Source: Xenopus tropicalis (Eukaryota; Chordata; Amphibia; Anura; Pipidae). From it: a stretch of 64,000 nucleotides of DNA. The position numbers and the translations under genes were made by a program. Shown piece after piece: positions 1 through 12,500 of this stretch (its first letter is position 1; every line of letters begins with the position of its first letter). The notes under the pieces were generated by a model. That model was not told where the DNA came from. It did not search any database and saw nothing but the letters and a program-made list of their open reading frames with translations. The DNA is taken from the NCBI RefSeq assembly GCF_000004195.4, contig NC_030679.2:153347374-153411373 (forward strand), in the 5' to 3' direction.

Positions 1-235
1 GGGTCACTGAGCCCCCCATATACAGCCCCAGAGACACGGGGGTCACCGAGCCCCCCATATACAGCCCCAGAGACACGGGGGTCACCGAGCCCCCCATATA
101 CACCTCCAGAGACACAGGGGTCACCGAGCCCCCCCATATACACCCCCTGAGATACAGGGGTCACTGAGCCCCCCATATACAGCCCCAGAGACACGGGGGT
201 CACCGAGCCCCCCATATACACCCCCATACAACACC
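1..235. repeat. 39-bp tandem array (CTDNEP1 intron 7)
   Basis: About five or six copies of a 39-bp unit (core ACCGAGCCCCCCATATACA, then CCCCAGAGACACGGGG), running in from the left edge. It lies in the last CTDNEP1 intron, before the unseen final exon. Confidence 0.9.
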
Positions 236-541
236 GAGCCGTCTCCCCCCTTCATGATGCTTAGGCAGATATCCTATGGGCCTTTGTGAGCGGCCAGTCC
301 CTGGACCAATCAGCTACTGGCTCAGCCTGGAGGGGCCAAATGGGCAGCTTTAATTGGTGTGGGTGTGGCCACGGTTACCCGGGTACTTTATATCCCAGCC
401 CCACCCCCACTCTCACCCATAACTACTAACTGGGGCTAAAGAGAAGGATCCCGGGTTACTGGCGGGGCAATTAGTGGCACAATATGCGCCTTCTGCCCAA
501 GTGTAACTACCCCCCCCCCCCCCCCCCCCCCCAGACTTTAC
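236..541. other. Single-copy sequence in CTDNEP1 intron 7
   Basis: Non-repetitive intron sequence with a CCAATCAG near 304, CACC-box-like GGTGTGGGTGTGGCC near 357 and a TTTATAT near 386 on the plus strand. A run of more than 20 C (511-532) sits next to the exon 7 donor. I find no sign of the last CTDNEP1 exon here. Confidence 0.6.
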
Positions 542-3500
542 CTGAGAGCGTCCAACATTGGCAGCAGATTCAATAGGGCCGTGTCGCTGGGGTCACTGAA
601 CCACGACTTTATGGGAATCGCGTTATCTGTGGGGTAAATAGTCACACTGAGTATCTGTGCCACACCCGGCTTTACCCCTCCCCCTACTGTACCTGCCCCT
701 CTCCCTCCCGGCACATCTGGTCTGCTCACCCACTGCCCCTCACTGTCTGCTAATATCCTTATCATTTACAGTAGGGGGTACATTATCCCTTATAATACAT
801 GAGTGATACTCAGAGTTCCCTGTATAACTCAGCCTGCAGCCTTGTGCCTTTATATGGGGGGCACAGAACCCCTCAGTGACTGCTAATATCCTTATCATTT
901 ACAGTAGGGGGTACATTATCCCTTATAATACATGAGTGATACTCAGAGTTCCCTGTATAACTCAGCCTGCAGCCTTGTGCCTTTATATGGGGGGCACAGA
1001 ACCCCTCAGTGACTGCTAATATCCTTATCATTTACAGTAGGGGGTACATTATCCCTTATAATACATGAGTGATACTCAGAGTTCCCTGTATAACTCAGCC
1101 TGCAGCCTTGTGCCTTTATATGGGGGGCACAGAATCCCCTCAGTGACTGCTAATATCCTTATCATTTACAGTAGGGGGTACATTATCCCTTATAATACAT
1201 GAGTGATACTCAGAGTTCCCTGTATTATCAGCCTGCAGCCTTGTGCCTTTATATGGGGGCACAGAACCCCTCAGTGACTGCTAATATCCTTATCATTTAC
1301 AGTAGGGGGTACTAGAGCTGGCCTGTGGGGTGCAGGAAGGAAGGTGCTGGGTACCTGGGTGGCTCCTGTAGGCTCCGGGGGAGTTATCCAGAATGACCAC
1401 ACTAGACAGGTCGCTGTGCACCACTGACAGGTCCTTAATGTAACTGCCCAGCTCCAACGTACAGTGCTAAGGAGAAAAGCATGTCAGGGTGAGTGGATCA
1501 GTGCTCGTAACTAGTATCCTGGTAACCCCCCCCAACTACAGACACAACAGTGAAGAAATGTGACAGTCAGGGTGCCCCTTGGGAAGGGTGAAATAATTAT
1601 TTGCCCCCCTTAACATTAGTGAGGCATTTTTATTATTGTTTCTCCTACTCCTATGTAACTGGAGGAGTCCCAAGCCGGACTTGGATTTCTTACTATTGAG
1701 TGCTATTCTGATACCTACTGGGAGCTGCTATCTTGCTCCCTTCCCATTGTTCTGCTGATCGGCTGCTGGGGGGAGGGGGGGATATCACTCCAACTTGCAG
1801 CGCAGCAGTAAAGTGTGCCTGAGTCTGAGCTTTCAGCCAGCGCTACACATTAGAACTGCTTTCAGCTAACCTATTGTTTCTCCTACTCCCATGTAACTGG
1901 AGGAGTCCCAAGCCGGACTTGGATTTCTTACTATTGAGTGCTATTCTGATACCTACTGGGAGCTGCTATCTTGCTCCTTTCCCATTGTTCTGCTGATTGG
2001 CTGCTGGGGGTGAGGGGGGGGGATATCACTCCAACTTGCAGCGCAGCAGTAAAGTGTGCCTGAGTCTGAGCTTTCAGCCAGCGCTACACATTAGAACTGC
2101 TTTCAGCTAACCTATTGTTTCTCCTACTCCCATGTAACTGGAGGAGTCCCAAGCCGGACTTGGATTTCTTACTATTGAGTGCTATTCTGATACCTACTGG
2201 GAGCTGCTATCTTGCTCCCTTCCCATTGTTCTGCTGATTGGCTGCTGGGGGTGAGGGGGGGGGTATCACTCCAACTTGCAGCGCAGCAGTAAAGTGAGAC
2301 TGAAGTTTATCAGAGCACAGGTCACATGGCTGTGGCAGCCAAACAGCTTCCACTATGCGAGGCTCCAGTTTTATTGATACTTTTCTATTCAGCCCCTCTC
2401 TTATTCCTATACCAGCCTCTTATTTAAACCACTCCAAGGTCGCTAAGGTAATTTTGTCCCTAGCAACCAGACAGCTGCTGAAACTCCAAACTGCAGAGCC
2501 GCTGAACAAAAAGTGAATTAACGGAAAAACTACAAATAAAAAATGAAGACCAACTGCAAATTGTCTCAAAATATCACTCTCTGTCACACTGAAAGTTACC
2601 GCAAAGGTGAACATCCCCTTTACTGAACACTAGATACACTGAATAAAGAACCCCCTGCTGTAAAATATAAGGATATTATAAGTCACGAGGTGTCCCAAGA
2701 CCATATAAAAGGGACGAGGCTGAGTGCTTTTACACAGGTCATGGAACTCCTCGGTGACTTGTAATATCCTTATATTTTACAGCAGGGGGTACACCCTTTA
2801 TTATAATATACAAGTTTCAGTGAGTCACGTGACAGAAATGACATCACTAAGCTCCAATTATAAACACCCACACTATTGCAAAGTGTAATAATGTGGATTC
2901 TCCACTAGGTGTCATCGTTATAAATTGTTATAATTACGGCCACTAGTGGTCACTGTTCTGTAGCCAATTTCATGCCGGTGCTCCGTAATTTGTATGGAGA
3001 CAGCGTATAAAGGCTAAACTCCCATTGAGTAAGAAGCCCCGCCCCAAGTACATGGCGTATAGAGTGCAGCCAACTCACCTGTCTGTAGAAACGCCTCCGC
3101 AGCACGCCCCTGTTGTTATCTAACTTGTCGGCCACAGCGGAGCCGTAGATCTCCATGCTGGCTGTAAATACCACCAGCTCGTACCACTGGCTCACCTGGG
3201 GGGGTATATATATATAAATCAGTTGCCCCGGGGGCAGTCTCCATACTCCCAGCTGCCCCGTCGCATACAGCAGGACTACTTTCTACAGGGGGCAGAAGCA
3301 ATAAAGAGGGCCATGCAGCCCCCCCAGTATTATTACTTTCTACCTAGGCCTGGCGCTCCTCCTCCTTATAAAATGCCCCAGCCCAGGGCACTTTTCTACT
3401 GTCACTGGGGGGCCCCAAACAACTTGGTAGCACCCGTCCTACCTCCTCCATTCATTCTTATAATACCCCCTATATTCTGTCCCCCTTTCCTATCACTCAC

Positions 3501-6500
3501 TTCTAAGCCCCCCAAGCCCCCCCAATGAACTGCCCCCCCACAATACTCACCACCTCCAGGAAGAAATCCACGTGCGGCCGTTTATGTACAAAGAATCGCA
3601 CCGGATGTTTATCTATAACAACCTGCGGGGGCGGAGACAGAGGGAGAATCATGAGATGGGGGGCACTGACTGGAGAGGGAGGCGGGGTCTATAGGGAAGG
3701 CTCATTGGCACAGTGACAGGAGGGGGCGGAGACAGAGGGAGAATCATGAGATGGGGGCACTGACTGGAGAGGGAGGCGGGGTCTATAGGGAAGGCTCATT
3801 GGCACAGTGACAGGAGGGGGCGGAGACAGAGGGAGAATCATGAGATGGGGCACTGACTGGAGAGGGAGGCGGGGTCTATAGGGAAGGCTCATTGGCACAG
3901 TGACAGGAGGGGGCGGAGACAGAGGGAGAATCATGAGATGGGGGGGCACTGACTGGAGAGGGAGGCGGGGTCTATAGGGAAGGCTCATTGGCACAGTGAC
4001 AGGAGGGAGGCGGAGACAGAGTGAGAATGATGAGATGGGGGGCACTGACTGGAGAGGGAGGCGGGGTCTATAGGGAAGGCTCATTGGCACAGTGACAGGA
4101 GGGGGGGCGGAGACAGAGGGAGAATCATGAGATGGGGGGCACTGACTGGAGAGGGAGGCGGGGTCTATAGGGAAGGCTCATTGGCACAGTGACAGGAGGG
4201 GGCGGAGACAGAGGGAGAATCATGAGATGGGGGGGCACTGACTGGAGAGGGAGGCGGGGTCTATAGGGAAGGCTCATTGGCACAGTGACAGGAGGGGGCG
4301 GAGACAGAGGGAGAATCATGAGATGGGGGGGCACTGACTGGAGAGGGAGGCGGGGTCTATAGGGAAGGCTCATTGGGACAGTGACGGGGGGGAGGAGACA
4401 GAGGGAGAATCATGAGATGGGGGGGCACTGACTGGAGAGGGAGGCGGGGTCTATAGGGAAGGCTCATTGGCACAGTGACAGGAGGGGGGCGGAGACAGAG
4501 GGAGAATCATGAGATGGGGGGGCACTGACTGGAGAGGGAGGCGGAGTCTATAGGGAAGGCTCATTGGGACAGTGATGGGGGGAGGAGACAGAGGGAGAAT
4601 CATGAGATGGGGGGGCACTGACTGGAGAGGGAGGCGGGGTCTATAGGGAAGGCTCATTGGCACAGTGAAAGGAAGGGGGCGGAGACAGAGAGAATCATGA
4701 GATGGGGCACTGACTGGAGAGGGAGGCGGGGTCTATAGGGAAGGCTCATTGGCACAGTGAAAGGAAGGGGGCGGAGACAGAGGGAGAATCATGAGATGGG
4801 GGGCACTGACTGGAGAGGGAGGCGGGGTCTATAGGGAAGGCTCATTGGGACAGTGATGGGGGGGCGGAGACAGAGGGAGAATCATGAGATGGGGGGCACT
4901 GACTGGAGAGGGAGGCGGGGTCTATAGGGAAGGCTCATTGGCACAGTGAAAGGAAGGGGGCGGAGACAGAGAGAATCATGAGATGGGGCACTGACTGGAG
5001 AGGGAGGCGGGGTCTATAGGGAAGGCTCATTGGCACAGTGACAGGAAGGGGGCGGAGACAGAGGGAGAATCATGAGATGGGGGCACTGACTGGAGAGGGA
5101 GGCGGGGTCTAAAGGGAAGGCTCATTGGGACAGTGACAGGAGGGGGGCGGAGACAGAGGGAGAATCATGAGATGGGGGGGCACTGACTGGAGAGGGAGGC
5201 GGGGTCTGTAGGGAAGGCTCATTGGCACAGTGACAGAAGGGGGGCGGAGACAGAGGGAGAATGATGAGATGGGGGGGCACTGACTGGAGAGGGAGGCGGG
5301 GTCTATAGGGAAGGCTCATTGGGACAGTGATGGGGGGGCGGAGACAGGGAGAATCATGACATGGGGGGCACTGACTGGAGAGGGAGGCGGGGTCTATAGG
5401 GAAGGCTCATTGGGACAGTGATGGGGGGGCGGAGACAGGGAGAATCATGACATGGGGGGCACTGACTGGAGAGGGAGGCGGGGTCTATAGGGAAGGCTCA
5501 TTGGCACAGTGACAGGAGGGGGGCGGAGACAGAGGGAGAATCATGAGATGGGGGCACTGACTGGAGAGGGAGGCGGGGTCTATAGGGAAGGCTCATTGGC
5601 ACAGTGACAGGAGGGGGCGGAGACAGAGGGAGAATCATGAGATGGGGGGGCACTGACTGGAGAGGGAGGCGGGGTCTATAGGGAAGGCTCATTGGCACAG
5701 TGACAGGAGGGGGGCGGAGACAGAGGGAGAATCATGAGATGGGGGGGCACTGACTGGAGAGGGAGGCGGGGTCTGTAGGGAAGGCTCATTGGCACAGTGA
5801 CAGAAGGGGGGCGGAGACAGAGGGAGAATGATGAGATGGGGGGGCACTGACTGGAGAGGGAGGCGGGGTCTATAGGGAAGGCTCATTGGGACAGTGATGG
5901 GGGGCGGAGACAGGGAGAATCATGACATGGGGGGCACTGACTGGAGAGGGAGGCGGGGTCTATAGGGAAGGCTCATTGGGACAGTGATGGGGGGGCGGAG
6001 ACAGGGAGAATCATGACATGGGGGGCACTGACTGGAGAGGGAGGCGGGGTCTATAGGGAAGGCTCATTGGCACAGTGACAGGAGGGGGGCGGAGACAGAG
6101 GGAGAATCATGAGATGGGGGCACTGACTGGAGAGGGAGGCGGGGTCTATAGGGAAGGCTCATTGGCACAGTGACAGGAGGGGGCGGAGACAGAGGGAGAA
6201 TCATGAGATGGGGGGGCACTGACTGGAGAGGGAGGCGGGGTCTATAGGGAAGGCTCATTGGCACAGTGACAGGAGGGGGGCGGAGACAGAGGGAGAATCA
6301 TGACATGGGGGGCACTGACTGGAGAGGGAGGCGGGGTCTATAGGGAAGGCTCATTGGCACAGTGACAGGAGGGGGGCGGAGACAGAGGGAGAATCATGAG
6401 ATGGGGGGCACTGACTGGAGAGGGAGGCGGGGTCTATAGGGAAGGCTCATTGGCACAGTGACAGGAGGGGGCGGAGACAGAGGGAGAATCATGAGATGGG

Positions 6501-9500
6501 GGGGCACTGACTGTAGGGAAGGCTCATTGGGACAGTGACAGGAGGGGGGGCGGAGAAGGGAGAGAGTAGAGAGAGACAAGATGGAGACACTATAATAACC
6601 TTAAGTATAAAATCTGGGGGGGTCCCGGGTCGGACCGTCGGGCGCAGAACCCCATCGTGATGAGAATGGATCAGGGTCTCATCTAAATCTAGAACTAGAA
6701 CTTTCCGTTTCACCTGACCTGCGGAAGAAAGGAGAGCGGAGATATCACAGAGCGGAAAACCAGCAGGATCCGACCAATGGGAGGGAGGGGGAGGGGCTAC
6801 TTACTGAGGCGGTTGCGGGAAGCCGGAGAGAGCGGCAGAACGTCGTATCTCACCGTCTGGTACTGTATGATCTGTAAGAGACACGCGGTCACATGATCTC
6901 TTAGCGGCACGTGGGCCCTACAGCTGTACTACCTACCCCCCCGACCCCTACAGCTGCACTACCTACCCCCCGATACTGCCCCGACCCCTACAGCTGCACT
7001 ACCTACCCCCCAACCCCTACAGCTGCACTACCTACCCCCCCAATACTGCCCCGACCCCTACAGCTGCACTACCTACCCCCCTACAGCTGCACTACCTACC
7101 CCCCCAATACTGCCCCGACCCCTACAGCTGCACTACCTACCCCCCTACAGCTGCACTACCTACCCTCCTACAGCTGCACTACCTACCCTCCTACAGCTGC
7201 ACTACCTACCCTCCTACAGCTGCACTACCTACCCCCCTACAGCTGCACTACCTACCCCCCTACAGCTGCACTACCTACCCCCCTACAGCTGCACTACCTA
7301 CCCCCCTACAGCTGCACTACCTACCCCCCTACAGCTGCACTACCTACCCCCCTACAGCTGCACTACCTACCCCCCTACAGCTGCACTACCTACCCCCCTA
7401 CAGCTGCACTACCTACCCCCCTACAGCTGCACTACCTACCCCCCAACCCCTACAGCTGCACTACCTACCCCCCCAATACTGCCCCGACCCCTACAGCTGT
7501 ACTACCTACCCCCCTACAGCTGCACTACCTACCCCCTACAGCTGTACTACCTACCCCCCCGATACTGCCCCGACCCCTACAGCTGCACTACCTACCCGCC
7601 TACAGCTGCACTACCCACCCCCCCAATAGTGCCCCAACCCCTACAGCTGCACTACCTACCCCCCTACAGCTGTACTACCTACCCCCCCAATACTGCCCCG
7701 ACCCCTACAGCTGCACTACCTACCCCCCTACAGCTGCACTACCCACCCCCCCAATACTGCCCCGACCCCTACAGCTGCACTACCTACCCCCCTACAGCTG
7801 CACTACCCACCCCCCCCAATACTGCCCCGACCCCTACAGCTGCACTACCTACCCCCCTACAGCTGTACTACCTACCCCCCCAATACTGCCCCGACCCCTA
7901 CAGCTGCACTACCTACCCCCCTAAAGCTGTACTACCTACCCCCCAATACTGCCCCGAACCCTGCAGCTGTACTACCTACCCCCCCAATACTGCCCCGAAC
8001 CCTGCAGCTGTACTACCTACCCCCCAATACTGCCCCGACCCCTACAGCTGCACTACCTACCCCCCGATACTGCCCCGACCCCTACAGCTGTACTACCAAC
8101 CCCCCCGATACTGCCCCGACCCCTACAGCTGTACTACCTACCCCCCGATACTGCCCCGACCCCTACAGCTGTACTACCTACCCCCCGATACTGCCCCGAC
8201 CCCTACAGCTGTACTACCTACCCCCCCGATACTGCCCCGACCCCTACAGCTGTACTACCTACCCCCGATACTGCCCCAACCCCTACAGCTGTACTACCTA
8301 CCCCCCGATACTGCCCCGACCCCTACAGCTGTACTACCTACCCCCCGATACTGCCCCGACCCCTACTGCTGTACAACCTACTGACCCGATACTGCCCCGA
8401 CCCCTACAGCTGTACTACCTACCCCCGATACTGCCCCGACCCCTACAGCTGTACAACCTACTGACCCGATACTGCCCCAACCCCTACAGCTGTAATACCT
8501 ACCCCCCGATAAAGCCCCAACCCCTACAGCTGTACTACCTACCCCCCCGATACTGCCCCGACCCCTACAGCTGTACTACCTACCCCCGATACTGCCCCGA
8601 CCCCTAAAGCTGTACTACCTACCCCCGATACTGCCCCGACCCCTAAAGCTGTACTACCTACCCCCCCGATACTGCCCCGACCCCTACAGCTGTACTACCT
8701 ACCCCCCCGATACTGCCCCGACCCCTAAAGCTGTACTACCTACCCCCCCGATACTGCCCCGACCCCTACAGCTGTACTACCTACCCCCCGATACTGCCCC
8801 GACCCCTAAAGCTGTACTACCTACCCCCGATACTGCCCCGACCCCTAAAGCTGTACTACCTACCCCCCCGATACAGCCCCAACCCCTACAGCTGTACTAC
8901 CTACCCAGCCCCTTCCTTGTACCTATCTAATGTATCTGCCAGTACCACTGATTCAGGGGGGGGGGATCCCACAACTTCCCAGCCCCCCCTGTAACTCCCC
9001 TTCCTTGTACCTATCTAATGTATCTGCCAGTACCACTGATTCAGGGGGGGGATCCCACAACTTCCCAGCCCCCCCTGTAACTCCCCTTCCTTGTACCTAT
9101 CTAATGTATCTGCCAGTACCACTGATTCAGGGGGGGTCCCACAACTTCCCAGCCCCCCCTGTAACTCCCCTTCCTTGTACCTATCTAATGTATCTGCCAG
9201 TACCACTGATTCAGGGGGGGGGATCCCACAACTTCCCAGCCCCCCTGTAACTCCCCTTCCTTGTACCTATCTAATGTATCTGCCAGTACCACTGATTCAG
9301 GGGGGGGATCCCACAACTTCCCAGCCCCCCTGTAACTCCCCTTCCTTGTACCTATCTAATGTATCTGCCAGTACCACTGATTCAGGGGGGGTCCCACAAC
9401 TTCCCAGCCCCCCTGTAACTCCCCTTCCTTGTACCTATCTAATGTATCTGCCAGTACCACTGATTCAGGGGGGGGATCCCACAACTTCCCAGCCCCCCTG

Positions 9501-12500
9501 TAACTCCCCTTCCTTGTACCTATCTAATGTATCTGCCAGTACCACTGATTCAGGGGGGGGGGGATCCCACAACTTCCCAGCCCCCCCTGTAACTCCCCTT
9601 CCTTGTACCTATCTAATGTATCTGCCAGTACCACTGATTCAGGGGGGGGTGGATCCCACAACTTCCCAGCCCCCCTGTAACTCCCCTTCCTTGTACCTAT
9701 CTAATGTATCTGCCAGTACCACTGATTCAGGGGGGGGGGGGGATCCCACAACTTCCCAGCCCCCCCTGTAACTCCCCTTCCTTGTACCTATCTAATGTAT
9801 CTGCCAATACCACTGATTAAGGGGGGGGATCCCACAACTTCCCAGCCCCCCTGTAACTCCCCTTCCTTGTACCTATCTAATGTATCTGCCAGTAGCACTG
9901 ATTCAGGGGGGGGATCCCACAACTTCCCAGCCCCCCCTGTAACTCCCCTTCCTTGTACCTATCTAATGTATCTGCCAGTACCACTGATTCAGGGGGGGGG
10001 GGATCCCACAACTTCCCAGCTCCCCTGTAACTCCCCTTCCTTGTACCTATCTAATGTATCTGCCAGTACCACTGATTCAGGGGGGGGGATCCCACAACTT
10101 CCCAGCCCCCCCTGTAACTCCCCTTCCTTGTACCTATCTAATGTATCTGCCAGTACCACTGATTCAGGGGGGGGATCCCACAACTTCCCAGCCCCCCCTG
10201 TAACTCCCCTTCCTTGTACCTATCTAATGTATCTGCCAGTACCACTGATTCGGGGGGGGGGGTCCCACAACTTCCCAGCCCCCCTGTAACTCCCCTTCCT
10301 TGTACCTATCTAATGTATCTGCCAGTACCACTGATTCAGGGGGGGGGGATCCCACAACTTCCCAGCCCCCCTTTAACTCCCCTTCCTTGTACCTATCTAA
10401 TGTATCTGCCAGTACCACTGATTCAGGGGGGGATCCCACAACTTCCCAGCCCCCCCTGTAACTCCCCTTCCTTGTACCTATCTAATGTATCTGCCAGTAC
10501 CACTGATTCAGGGGGGGGGGATCCCACAACTTCCCAGCCCCCCTGTAACTCCCCTTCCTTGTACCTATCTAATGTATCTGCCAGTACCACTGATTAAGGG
10601 GGGGGGGATCCCACAACTTCCCAGCCCCCCTGTAACCCCCCTTCCTTGTACCTATCTAATGTATCTGCCAGTACCACTGATTCAGGGGGGGGATCCCACA
10701 ACTTCCCAGCCCCCCTGTAACTCCCCTTCCTTGTACCTATCTAATGTATCTGCCAGTACCACTGATTCAGGGGGGGGATCCCACAACTTCCCAGCCCCCC
10801 TGTAACCCCCCTTCCTTGTACCTATCTAATGTATCTGCCAGTACCACTGATTCAGGGGGGGGGATCCCACAACTTCCCAGCCCCCCCTGTAACTCCCCTT
10901 CCTTGTACCTATCTAATGTATCTGCCAGTACCACTGATTCAGGGGGGGGGGATCCCACAACTTCCCAGCCCCCCCTGTAACTCCCCTTCCTTGTACCTAT
11001 CTAATGTATCTGCCAGTACCACTGATTCAGGGGGGGGTCCCACAACTTCCCAGCCCCCCCTGTAACTCCCCTTCCTTGTACCTATCTAATGTATCTGCCA
11101 GTACCACTGATTCAGGGGGGGGGGATCCCACAACTTCCCAGCCCCCCTGTAACTCCCCTTCCTTGTACCTATCTAATGTATCTGCCAGTACCACTGATTC
11201 GGGGGGGGGGGGGTCCCACAACTTCCCAGCCCCCCTGTAACTCCCCTTCCTTGTACCTATCTAATGTATCTGCCAGTACCACTGATTCAGGGGGGGGGAT
11301 CCCACAACTTCCCAGCCCCCCCTGTAACTCCCCTTCCTTGTACCTATCTAATGTATCTGCCAGTACCACTGATTCGGGGGGGGGGGGATCCCACAACTTC
11401 CCAGCCCCCCTGTAACTCCCCTTCCTTGTACCTATCTAATGTATCTGCCAGTACCACTGATTCAGGGGGGGGTCCCACAACTTCCCAGCCCCCCCTGTAA
11501 CTCCCCTTCCTTGTACCTATCTAATGTATCTGCCAGTACCACTGATTCAGGGGGGGGGATCCCACAACTTCCCAGCCCCCCTGTAACTCCCCTTCCTTGT
11601 ACCTATCTAATGTATCTGCCAGTACCACTGATTCAGGGGGGGGGGATCCCACAACTTCCCAGCCCCCCCTGTAACTCCCCTTCCTTGTACCTATCTAATG
11701 TATCTGCCAGTACCACTGATTCAGGGGGGGGATCCCACAACTTCCCAGCCCCCCTGTAACTCCCCTTCCTTGTACCTATCTAATGTATCTGCCAGTACCA
11801 CTGATTCAGGGGGGGGGGATCCCACAACTTCCCAGCCCCCCTGTAACTCCCCTTCCTTGTACCTATCTAATGTATCTGCCAGTACCACTGATTCAGGGGG
11901 GGGGGTCCCACAACTTCCCAGCCCCCCCTGTAACTCCCCTTCCTTGTACCTATCTAATGTATCTGCCAGTACCACTGATTCAGGGGGGGGGGATCCCACA
12001 ACTTCCCAGCCCCCCCTGTAACTCCCCTTCCTTGTACCTATCTAATGTATCTGCCAGTACCACTGATTCAGGGGGGGGTCCCACAACTTCCCAGCCCCCC
12101 CCTGTAACTCCCCTTCCTTATACCTATCTAATGTATCTGCCAGTACCACTGATTCAGGGGGGGGATCCCACAACTTCCCAGCCCCCCCTGTAACTCCCCT
12201 TCCTTGTACCTATCTAATGTATCTGCCAGTACCACTGATTCAGGGGGGGGATCCCACAACTTCCCAGCCCCCCCTGTAACTCCCCTTCCTTGTACCTATC
12301 TAATGTATCTGCCAGTACCACTGATTCGGGGGGGGATCCCACAACTTCCCAGCCCCCCCTGTAACTCCCCTTCCTTGTACCTATCTAATGTATCTGCCAG
12401 TACCACTGATTCAGGGGGGGGGGATCCCACAACTTCCCAGCCCCCCCTGTAACTCCCCTTCCTTGTACCTATCTAATGTATCTGCCAGTACCACTGATTC

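Noticed and set aside
236..541. Final CTDNEP1 exon
   Set aside because: No minus-strand frame here encodes the expected C-terminal FTADV...HRLW peptide. The exon probably lies left of the window, so the gene is not called a pseudogene.
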